Source: Saccharicrinis sp050296935 | Lineage (GTDB): Bacteria > Bacteroidota > Bacteroidia > Bacteroidales > Marinilabiliaceae | Direction of reading: 5' to 3' | Assembly (NCBI GenBank): GCA_050296935.1 | Contig: JBNKRV010000327.1 | Location: 1 to 35,174, forward strand | DNA length: 35,174 nucleotides | In this document: positions 8,381 to 15,932 of the stretch, piece by piece | How the letters are laid out: each line of letters starts with the position of its first letter | Position numbering within the stretch: the stretch's first letter is position 1 | Translations under genes and position numbers: made by a program | The notes under the pieces: model-generated | The model's input: only the letters and a program-made list of their open reading frames with translations | Databases searched by the model: none | What the model was told of the DNA's origin: nothing

Positions 8381-9352
8381 TTAGCGGTTTCCAACATTCA
8401 TAGCACTAAGCATGTTTCCATAAATAGCGTTTAATTCACCAACAGTTTTATTCAGTAATGCAACCTGATCTCTATAATCCTTAGCACCATCAACCGATTC
8501 TTTAAGGTAAGCACTAATTTCCTCTAGTCCAGAATTCAAATTTCCAGTTGCCTCAACCTGAGCCTTTGAACTTTTTAATTGTAATTCGTATATTGAATTT
8601 ATTGAAGCTAAATTACCATTCACTTCATTCATCTTTTCATTATATTTCTTCCCATTTTCAGAAATTCCCTGAATATCTTCTTTTATACTAGCATTTAAAG
8701 CGGTATAGGCATTAGTCAGGTTTTCTCCTGATTTATTCATACCATCAATCAAACTTTTACCTGATGTTATTATATCAGCAGCTACTTTTTGGCCTGATTC
8801 AGAAATGGCACTTGCTGTTGCGCTATATGAACTAGCCAAATTGTTTGTAGAGTCTTCTAATACTTTTGTTGTTTTTGCCTGAATATTACCAAATTTTCCA
8901 ACAGACTCAGAAGCTGACTGAATATTTTGCATATAACTTTGTGTTGCCAAAGATGCATCACTCAAATCAGCTAATTGAGAAGAAGTACTACCTAATTTTT
9001 TAATCCCATCTGAAAGCTGAGCCACAGTTTTTTCATCGATATTCCCAGTTTGAATTAAGGCCTGAAGTTCACTCCCCCCTCCATTTCCACTCTGATATTT
9101 ATGACTAGATTCTAGTCCGACTAATTCAGGATAAACCAAACTCCAATCAGGCATTTCATGAGGTGGCTCAAATGCCGAAAGAAAAAATATTATTATTTCA
9201 GTTCCCATACCCAACAAAAGCATAAACTCTGCTCCCGGGTAATGCATGATTTTAAATAATGCTCCTGCTAAAACAACTGCTGCGCCAATCCCATACACTT
9301 TCCCCATTATTTTTTTATATGCAGGACTCTCTACAAATTCAGTTATACTCAT
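8381..9352 (-). CDS. gldL: T9SS motor protein GldL/PorL
   Basis: Inner-membrane stator subunit of the T9SS motor, which couples proton flow to rotation of GldM. In the 323-residue protein two membrane helices lie near residues 20-36 and 43-61. Residues known to matter in F. johnsoniae GldL are present: Tyr20, Lys34 and His37 (LFKIMHYPGA) and Glu52 (GTEIIIFF), corresponding to Tyr13, Lys27, His30 and Glu49. The loop between the helices is a few residues shorter than in Flavobacterium. The long C-terminal part (about 90-320) is polar, rich in Ser, Ala, Asn and Gln, and looks helical or coiled-coil; it faces the cytoplasm. It lies 58 bases after gldK. Confidence 0.95.
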   Translation of the reverse strand: MSITEFVESPAYKKIMGKVYGIGAAVVLAGALFKIMHYPGAEFMLLLGMGTEIIIFFLSAFEPPHEMPDWSLVYPELVGLESSHKYQSGNGGGSELQALIQTGNIDEKTVAQLSDGIKKLGSTSSQLADLSDASLATQSYMQNIQSASESVGKFGNIQAKTTKVLEDSTNNLASSYSATASAISESGQKVAADIITSGKSLIDGMNKSGENLTNAYTALNASIKEDIQGISENGKKYNEKMNEVNGNLASINSIYELQLKSSKAQVEATGNLNSGLEEISAYLKESVDGAKDYRDQVALLNKTVGELNAIYGNMLSAMNVGNR

Positions 9353-9410
9353 ATTGTATTGTGTTAATCTATTTTTACTCTTTCAATAACTCTCTAATTA
9401 TACATCACTC

Positions 9411-10739
9411 CTAGTTCCCGATATAATCTCTCACACATCGAAAACCAATATAGGATTTAGCAGAATCCTGATATTCATATGTACGTGTACCATTCTGCAA
9501 ATAATAACCTATATCTTTCCAAGATCCTCCTCTAACAACCTTTCTCTTCATTACATGTGGATCATCAGGTAAGGCATTGTACTTATAAGTTGGGTTAAAA
9601 TCATGAGTGAAGCTATATGCTGATTCATCAAAAGCACTTTCAGTCCACTCGGCAACATTACCCGACATATCAAATAAACCGAAATCATTTGGAGCATATT
9701 GTGCTACTGCCAAAGTTGCCTGAGCACCATCATCTCCATATCGACCTCTTAAAGGTTTAAAGTTAGCTAAGAAGCATCCTTTATCATTACGTGTATACAT
9801 CCCTCCCCAAGGATACATAGCGTTTTCAAGGCCACCTCTTGAAGCATATTCCCATTCAGTTTCTGTTGGCAATCTATAATCCATAACTTCAGGTTGTCCT
9901 TTACTTCTTAAATAGTTATTCATATATCTTGACCTCCAGATAGCAAATGCCTTTGCTTGCTTATGTGTTACACCAACAACCGGATACTCATCAAATCCAG
10001 GATGCCAGAAATACTTCTCTGTCCACGGTTCATTAAATGAATAAGTAAAATCTGCTATCCAACAAAGAGTATCGGGATATACATTTACCCAATCTTCCAT
10101 AATAAAAGCAGATCTGTCTCTGATTACAATTTCTTCACCTTTTTGGTTATAAGTTACTCCTTCGTACTGCTTAGTATCGAAATTAAACCTGTTGGTTTTT
10201 TTAGCAGCTTGCTGCATATCAACCCATTGATATTCATAAATCAATTTTCTTGTATCAATCTCTTTTCTACGGAAGAAACGCTCATTTTCTGGAAGGAACA
10301 TCTCATCAAGTATTTCAGCATACTCTTCATTGTCCCATTCTATTTCAACGTCCCAATTCAAAAATGGAGGATCAATTTCGTTTCCATATGCATCTTCTGT
10401 AAAAACAAATTCTTCAAACTGATCACCCAAAAGTTTACGAGCAATTGAATCACGAACCCATTGCACAAATTGTCGATATTCCGTATTGGTAATCTCTGTT
10501 TCATCCATCCAAAATGAACGAACTGAAACTGTTTTTGTTTGTGCTGTTAATGACCAGGCGGCATCCTGATCGTTAGGTCCCATATTAAAGCTACCCTGAG
10601 GAATAAATAACATGCCATAAGGGTCTGGCTCATAAAAGGTACCACGTCGTGCTACACCGGTAAGTTCACCTCCACCAGTATTGCTACATCCGCTAAGAAA
10701 AGTGACTAATATGACACTAAGAGCTAGTACTTTTTTCAT
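9411..10739 (-). CDS. gldK: T9SS lipoprotein GldK/PorK
   Basis: Outer-membrane lipoprotein of the T9SS that forms the periplasmic ring with GldN. The 442-residue protein has a lipoprotein signal with lipobox LSGC (Cys18). It is followed by a formylglycine-generating-enzyme-like (FGE-sulfatase) fold: FIPQGSFNMG near 45, DETEITNTEYRQF near 79-91, YRLPTETEWEYASRGG near 288-303, GLFDMSGNVAEW near 354-365, VVRGGSW near 401-407 and IGFRCVRD at the end. The catalytic cysteine pair of true FGE, expected between RGGSW and GFRC, is absent, so it is structural rather than enzymatic, as known for GldK. It lies 42 bases after porP. Confidence 0.95.
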   Translation of the reverse strand: MKKVLALSVILVTFLSGCSNTGGGELTGVARRGTFYEPDPYGMLFIPQGSFNMGPNDQDAAWSLTAQTKTVSVRSFWMDETEITNTEYRQFVQWVRDSIARKLLGDQFEEFVFTEDAYGNEIDPPFLNWDVEIEWDNEEYAEILDEMFLPENERFFRRKEIDTRKLIYEYQWVDMQQAAKKTNRFNFDTKQYEGVTYNQKGEEIVIRDRSAFIMEDWVNVYPDTLCWIADFTYSFNEPWTEKYFWHPGFDEYPVVGVTHKQAKAFAIWRSRYMNNYLRSKGQPEVMDYRLPTETEWEYASRGGLENAMYPWGGMYTRNDKGCFLANFKPLRGRYGDDGAQATLAVAQYAPNDFGLFDMSGNVAEWTESAFDESAYSFTHDFNPTYKYNALPDDPHVMKRKVVRGGSWKDIGYYLQNGTRTYEYQDSAKSYIGFRCVRDYIGN

Positions 10740-10781
10740 AATATTTCAGACTATCGGTATTTTAATTTTTTACTTCCTAAA

Positions 10782-11729
10782 TTATAAATATCTCACGCTT
10801 TTATAGCGTTTTGTTCTTTTCTCAAAGTTAATATCAAAATTATATCCTATCATCAACTCATGCGTTCCTCCATTTCCGGCTGTAGCAATGGCTGACGTTG
10901 TAATATCATAACTATATCCAAATCTAACCCCGTTTAATAGTTCTATACCCCCCAATAAAACAATTGCATCCTGATATCTATAGGTTAATCCCCCCCAATA
11001 CCTTTTCCGGTATTTAATTAAGGTATTCAGATCAATTTGGAAACTTGCTCCATCTGTTTTATAAAAAAATGATGGTAAAATTTCATATGCTGTATCTTCA
11101 ACTTTAATGTTATACCCTCCCGAAACATAAAAGGTTCGGGAAATTATAAAATTCATTTCATCTTTATAGTCAGGACTAGGCTTTGTTAAGTGAGATAATG
11201 AAACACTACCATAATACTTACTTGATTGATAGTAAACTCCTAAACCTGCATCAAATGCTGAACCTGAAACTTGGCTTTTAGGTAAATTATCATCCGTCTT
11301 ATCGTAAACAGTATTACTTAAGGACGGAAACTTCCACTTTGGATTCAATGATTGATTTATTAAACCTAAATTTACTCCAACTCCTAATTCTCCTTTTTCA
11401 AAATCAAATTTCATTGCGTAACTAAGCATCATTGATAGATTTGTAAAGAAACCTATTTCATCATTCATTACACTAAGGCCAACTCCCGAATTCAAACCTA
11501 ATAAATTAATGGGCATATCTCCACTAAAAACCGTTGTTTTTATGGCATAATCTCCAGTCCACTGATTTCTGTTTAAAGCAACCAGATTAATTGATTCACT
11601 TGAACCAGCGTAACCCGGATTCACATTTAGCATATTAAACATATTCTGACTAAACTGCGGATCATATTGTGACCAGACATTTATTGCAGACACGCAAAAT
11701 ATAATAAAAATCAGAATTCTCCTAACCAT
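10782..11729 (-). CDS. porP: T9SS outer-membrane protein PorP/SprF family
   Basis: Outer-membrane beta-barrel of the PorP/SprF family, a partner of the T9SS; family members anchor or help deliver specific cargo. The 315-residue protein has a signal peptide (MVRRILIFIIFCVSAINVWSQ, cut near residue 21), then the family's start YDPQFSQNMFNMLNVNPGYAGS, VALNRNQWTG, and a beta-rich body ending in ELMIGYNFDINF and a basic tail. It is the first gene of the porP-gldKLMN operon, the same order as in Porphyromonas gingivalis. A candidate promoter lies at 11861-11892. Being first in the gldKLMN operon favours the PorP role over a cargo-specific SprF paralogue. Confidence 0.92.
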   Translation of the reverse strand: MVRRILIFIIFCVSAINVWSQYDPQFSQNMFNMLNVNPGYAGSSESINLVALNRNQWTGDYAIKTTVFSGDMPINLLGLNSGVGLSVMNDEIGFFTNLSMMLSYAMKFDFEKGELGVGVNLGLINQSLNPKWKFPSLSNTVYDKTDDNLPKSQVSGSAFDAGLGVYYQSSKYYGSVSLSHLTKPSPDYKDEMNFIISRTFYVSGGYNIKVEDTAYEILPSFFYKTDGASFQIDLNTLIKYRKRYWGGLTYRYQDAIVLLGGIELLNGVRFGYSYDITTSAIATAGNGGTHELMIGYNFDINFEKRTKRYKSVRYL

Positions 11730-11860
11730 TTACTTCAGATATAAAAAACTCAAAGAACTCAACCTCTCCACCTTTCAATATAAACATCTAAATATCTGTT
11801 AATTATCAAAATCAACGTGTTTTTAGACAGGTGAAAAAACTGAATTCGTATACTTTAATT

Positions 11861-11892
11861 CAAATATAAAGGTTTCGTTTTTATGAGTTAAA
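11861..11892 (-). promoter_or_regulatory. Promoter of the porP-gldKLMN operon
   Basis: On the minus strand a consensus -7 TATATTTG (complement of 11861-11868) follows TTTA (11889-11892, one mismatch to TTTG) at a 20-base spacing. Predicted transcription starts near 11854, leaving a leader of about 125 nt before porP. It lies between the stop of the upstream ureohydrolase-like gene (11917) and porP, so the T9SS operon can be expressed apart from topA. Confidence 0.6.
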
Positions 11893-11916
11893 CATGTTAA
11901 TTTTTTGTAAAGATCA

Positions 11917-13077
11917 TCAATCTAATGTTCCTTTTTGAAAAAACCTCCACCATTTTTCAGGTAGATTACCATTTCTAGTTTCGAAATACTCCATTTCACT
12001 ACATGCCAGCATCCTAACAGATTCTTTCCATGGCACTTCTATCCACCAACGATTATTAACTCTATTTGTATAAAAACGTATATCCTCATTAAAATTGTGC
12101 AAATGCACAACAAAAATTTTATAATTTTCCGAATCAATATCTGGCACTTCATTTGTTTTCAAAGATATTCCTTCAAATAAATGCCAAAGCATTTGCGCAC
12201 ATAATGCAGCTCCTTTGTGAGTTGTATCATGTTCAGGATTATATTCCTGAATCATGAAAAACTTTAAACAATCGCTCATTCCACTATACCATGCCATTTG
12301 ACAAGCTTCATAACCTGTAAATCCATTAATGTTAATATTATTGTAATATGGCATGTAATCACTTTGTATAGATCCTACATCGAAACTTACCAATTCAGCA
12401 TCACGCAAATATGGTTCAGACAATGAAATATTCTCTTTACGCAAATCTCCTAGCCGAACTATCTCCCAGAATACTTCACGAAGCAAATTCTCCTGACTTT
12501 CTCCAACATAATATTTCTGGACGCCTAATATATTTAGTTCAAATATCTTTTTCTCAAACTTTTCTTTCACATAAGAAACATAAGACTGAGCAGAAAAATC
12601 AGCTTCACATACTTGTAAATCTATTTTCGGATCAATAATTGTGATGGCAGTTTCACTATTCACTTCAATCAGGGACTGAATAACAGGCATAATAAAATCC
12701 TGACTTCCACCGACAAAAACACCAAAAACTTCGCACTTCATCAATATCTTTACAACTTCCTGAATAGCATAATACTTATCATTTAAGGTTTTGCCCTTAA
12801 TATTACCCAGATCTACAATTTTTATACTTCTGGAAGTTTTTCGTAATTTATTTAATGCTGGTCTGATGTAATCTACGCCCTTTGCACAGCCATTATTACC
12901 AACAGAATTTTTACCTTCTCCTATACCTATGATGGCAACATCATATTTTGCGATAGCTTCATCATTAGCTCCATCAAATCCATATACAATCTGACCCAAT
13001 AATGAATCTTCCACAGACATAAATTCAGCCTGTGGTTTTGGCTTTGTAATGGTCTCAAAAAAATCGCTAATTCTCAC
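11917..13077 (-). CDS. Degenerate ureohydrolase (arginase/formimidoylglutamase fold)
   Basis: A 386-residue protein of the arginase/agmatinase/formimidoylglutamase superfamily whose manganese site is broken. The canonical GGxH(D/S) is GGSQD (123-127), DAHxD is DPKID (149-153), and SFDxDxxDP is SFDVGSIQS (231-239), removing His, His and one or more Asp ligands. The GL/TG..E region (TGYEA, 254-258) and a relic of (V/I)E(V/I)NP as QEYNP (277-281) remain. It is therefore probably not a hydrolase and may be a binding or scaffold protein. The start is a GTG at 13075-13077, 12 bases after the topA stop, so it is likely cotranscribed with topA; the T9SS operon follows on the same strand. Automated labels of formimidoylglutamase or arginase should be treated with caution. 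Confidence 0.8.
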   Translation of the reverse strand: MRISDFFETITKPKPQAEFMSVEDSLLGQIVYGFDGANDEAIAKYDVAIIGIGEGKNSVGNNGCAKGVDYIRPALNKLRKTSRSIKIVDLGNIKGKTLNDKYYAIQEVVKILMKCEVFGVFVGGSQDFIMPVIQSLIEVNSETAITIIDPKIDLQVCEADFSAQSYVSYVKEKFEKKIFELNILGVQKYYVGESQENLLREVFWEIVRLGDLRKENISLSEPYLRDAELVSFDVGSIQSDYMPYYNNININGFTGYEACQMAWYSGMSDCLKFFMIQEYNPEHDTTHKGAALCAQMLWHLFEGISLKTNEVPDIDSENYKIFVVHLHNFNEDIRFYTNRVNNRWWIEVPWKESVRMLACSEMEYFETRNGNLPEKWWRFFQKGTLD

Positions 13078-13089
13078 AGTCTTATCTGG

Positions 13090-15507
13090 TTATTTTTTGG
13101 CACTCCTGGTTGACTTTGCTTTTGTCGTTTTTGCTGTCTTTGTTGTTTTTGTTGCTTTCTTTTTCGTGGTTTTTTTTCCTCCACCTTTAATTAACTTCTG
13201 ACAATCTTCAAAAGACAAAGATTTTGGATCTGTATCTTTAGGGATTTTATAGTTTTTCTTTTGATAAGAAATGTAAGGTCCCCAACGACCATTTAATATT
13301 TGAATTTCAGGATCCTCATCAAAGCTTTTAATATGCTTTTCTTTATCTGCTTTTCGTTTCTCCTCAATTAACTCTATCGCTCTGCCTAACTCTATCGTTA
13401 ACGGATCATCTATACCTTTTTTAAGGGATACAAATTTACTATCATGGCGAACATATGGACCAAAACGTCCGATTCCAACCACAACTTTCTTATCCTCATA
13501 CAATCCTAAATCACGCGGCAAATCAAATAATCTTAATGCCTCTTCAATAGTTATTGTTTCAAGATGCTGACCTTTTTGAAGCGAAGCAAATTTTGGTTTT
13601 TCCACATCTTCATCTTCACTACTTTCACCAAGCTGTGCCATTGGACCATAGCGTCCGATTTTAACAATTACCGGCTTCCCTGTTTTGGGATCATCACCTA
13701 AATTTCTTTCGCCAGTATTTCTTTCCGAATTTTCTATTGTATCTTCTACTTGTTGATGAAAACTCTTATAAAAAGAGTCAATTGCCTCATTCCAAACTAA
13801 ATTACCAATTGCAATATCATCAAACTCCATCTCAACTTTAGCAGTAAAGTCGTAGCTTACAATATTAGGAAAATATTTCATCAGAAAATCATTAACTACC
13901 ATCCCCACATCTGTTGGGAATAATTTATTTCTTTCTGCACCCGTTATTTCCTTTTTTTGTTCAACGCTAACTTTACCACCCTTAAGGCTCAGATACTGAT
14001 ATTCTCTTTCTTTACCTTCTCTTTCCTCTTTGACTACATAACCACGGTTTTGCACAGTGGATATTGTAGGTGCATATGTTGATGGACGTCCAATTCCTAA
14101 ATCTTCCAGTTTTTTAACAAGGGCAGCTTCAGAATACCTTGCTGGTTTCTGACTCCATCTTTCTCTGGCTTCGATAATATTTACTTGTAAATCATCCCCA
14201 ATTTTCATTGGTGGTAACAATCCACTATCTTCTTCAACTTCTCCGTCATGCTCTTGTTCTGAAGCCTGTATGTAAACCTTAAGGAATCCGTCGAATTTAA
14301 TAACCTCACCTGTTGCAACAAACATTTCATCAACACCATCCCCTTTTATATTAATGGTAGTTTTTTCGAGCTGAGCATCACTCATCTGAGAAGCAATTGT
14401 ACGTTTCCAGATTAAGTCATACAGCTTTTGTTCCTGTTGCGAACCGCTTATCGAAGAATTATTTAAATATGTTGGACGGATAGCCTCATGCGCCTCCTGA
14501 GCTCCTTTGCTTTTCGTCTGATATTTTCTGATTTTCAAATACTCTTCTCCCATTTCACCGGTAATCTCTTCAGCTGCCATTTTTAAAGCCGTATCTGCAA
14601 GATTAACGGAATCGGTACGCATATATGTAATCTTACCTGCTTCATATAACTTTTGAGCCACCGACATTGTCTGTCCAACTGAAAAGCCTAATTTTCTACT
14701 TGCCTCCTGTTGTAATGTTGAAGTAGTAAATGGCGCTGCAGGAGATTTTTTTAACGGTTTTTTAGTAATTCCTGAAACACTAAAATTTGAATCCTTGCAT
14801 TTATTAAGAAAATCTTCTGTTTCCTTTAAACTTTTAAATCTTTTTGATAATTCAGCTTTCATTTCTGAAACTTTACCATTTTCATCGGTAATTGTGAAAA
14901 TGGCAGTAACACGATATGAAGATTCAGGCTTAAATTTAAATATTTCTCTTTCTCTTTCAACAATTAACCTGACAGTAACAGATTGCACCCTTCCCGCGGA
15001 AAGGGAAGGCTTAACTTTTTTCCATAACACCGGAGACAATTCGAATCCAACTAAACGATCCAGCACTCTACGAGCCTGTTGTGCATTTACCAGATCAATA
15101 TTAATATCTCTGGGATTTTCAACAGCTTTAAGTATAGCTGTTTTTGTTATCTCATGAAAAACAATTCGTTTTGTATTTTCAGGAGACAAACCTAACTCAT
15201 CAAACAAATGCCAGGCAATAGCCTCTCCCTCGCGGTCTTCATCGGAAGCGAGCCAAACAACATCAACTTCTTTTGCGAGCTTTTTCAACTCCTTTACGAC
15301 CTCTTTTTTATCGTCGGAAACAATATAATGTGGTTGGTATTTATTATCAATATCAATTCCAAAATCTTTTTTTGCTAAATCCCTAATATGTCCATAGCTA
15401 GATTTAACCAAAAAATCTTTTCCTAAAAACTTTTCAATTGTCTTTGCTTTAGCAGGGGACTCAACAATCACAAGATTGCTCTCATTTATGGTATTTTTCT
15501 TTGCCAT
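13090..15507 (-). CDS. topA: DNA topoisomerase I
   Basis: Type IA topoisomerase that relaxes negative supercoils by cutting one strand through a phosphotyrosine. In the 805-residue protein the toprim domain starts with LVIVESPAKAKTIEKFLG (12-29) and carries the acidic ASDEDREGEA motif (Asp89, Asp91, Glu93). The active-site tyrosine is Tyr295 in ITYMRTDS, and GIGRPSTYAPTI is present further on. In place of Zn-ribbon repeats the C-terminal half has repeats with GRYGPM, GRFGPYV and GRWGPYIS cores, the Bacteroidota form. The last 30 or so residues are a Lys/Thr/Ala-rich basic tail that probably binds DNA. It is the first gene of a likely operon with the ureohydrolase-like gene 12 bases downstream. 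Confidence 0.96.
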   Translation of the reverse strand: MAKKNTINESNLVIVESPAKAKTIEKFLGKDFLVKSSYGHIRDLAKKDFGIDIDNKYQPHYIVSDDKKEVVKELKKLAKEVDVVWLASDEDREGEAIAWHLFDELGLSPENTKRIVFHEITKTAILKAVENPRDINIDLVNAQQARRVLDRLVGFELSPVLWKKVKPSLSAGRVQSVTVRLIVEREREIFKFKPESSYRVTAIFTITDENGKVSEMKAELSKRFKSLKETEDFLNKCKDSNFSVSGITKKPLKKSPAAPFTTSTLQQEASRKLGFSVGQTMSVAQKLYEAGKITYMRTDSVNLADTALKMAAEEITGEMGEEYLKIRKYQTKSKGAQEAHEAIRPTYLNNSSISGSQQEQKLYDLIWKRTIASQMSDAQLEKTTINIKGDGVDEMFVATGEVIKFDGFLKVYIQASEQEHDGEVEEDSGLLPPMKIGDDLQVNIIEARERWSQKPARYSEAALVKKLEDLGIGRPSTYAPTISTVQNRGYVVKEEREGKEREYQYLSLKGGKVSVEQKKEITGAERNKLFPTDVGMVVNDFLMKYFPNIVSYDFTAKVEMEFDDIAIGNLVWNEAIDSFYKSFHQQVEDTIENSERNTGERNLGDDPKTGKPVIVKIGRYGPMAQLGESSEDEDVEKPKFASLQKGQHLETITIEEALRLFDLPRDLGLYEDKKVVVGIGRFGPYVRHDSKFVSLKKGIDDPLTIELGRAIELIEEKRKADKEKHIKSFDEDPEIQILNGRWGPYISYQKKNYKIPKDTDPKSLSFEDCQKLIKGGGKKTTKKKATKTTKTAKTTKAKSTRSAKK

Positions 15508-15611
15508 CTACAACCTAATTAATTGTCATTCAATACATTCAGTCCGTAATTATTTCTTTCTATTTCTTAAATTACGAAATAAAAAAATAATCATAGCTCT
15601 ATTAAAGCCGT

Positions 15612-15644
15612 CAAATTTAAAAAATTATCCTAACAATACTAAAA
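15612..15644 (-). promoter_or_regulatory. Candidate topA promoter
   Basis: On the minus strand a consensus -7 TAAATTTG (complement of 15612-15619) lies 21 bases after TTTT (15641-15644, one mismatch to TTTG). The start would be near 15605, giving a leader of about 100 nt before topA. Confidence 0.45.
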
Positions 15645-15875
15645 AGACCCAATAATCCGTTTGAATTCAAGGATTCATACATTAAAGTATTTACCACAAC
15701 CTCAACATCTCAACATACACCCTAATACATTAATACAATGTCGTTTACACTACACAAATAAAACATCTACATATAGACATATAGTAAGAGTTAGTGTTAT
15801 AGAACATTAATTACAATAATTAACAGTACTTTATCAACGCTTTTTTCTCCAAAAAAAACATAAACATAAATCCAT

Positions 15876-15908
15876 TTTGCTCCTTTACAATGAAAAATGC
15901 TAATTTTA
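15876..15908 (+). promoter_or_regulatory. PBP1a promoter
   Basis: TTTG (15876-15879), a 21-base spacer, then TAATTTTA (15901-15908; 7 of 8 positions that define TAnnTTTG match). Transcription would begin near 15915, only about 20 bases before the ATG at 15933. It overlaps an in-frame upstream ATG at 15897, which would therefore not be in the mRNA. Confidence 0.55.
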
Positions 15909-15932
15909 CCACTTAAATTCAACAATACAACT

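Larger units (their letters stand above)
15508..15932. other. topA / PBP1a divergent intergenic region
   Basis: About 425 bases without a gene, very AT-rich, separating two divergent genes. It holds the candidate topA promoter (15612-15644) and the PBP1a promoter (15876-15908). No tRNA, riboswitch or terminator structure was recognised in between. Confidence 0.6.

Noticed and set aside
11917..13077. Annotation as arginase or formimidoylglutamase with an active site
   Set aside because: The metal-ligand motifs GGxHD, DAHxD and SFDxDxxDP are all altered.
14795..15157. 120-codon plus-strand frame opposite topA
   Set aside because: It lies wholly antisense to the well-conserved topA coding region and has no domain; a shadow frame.
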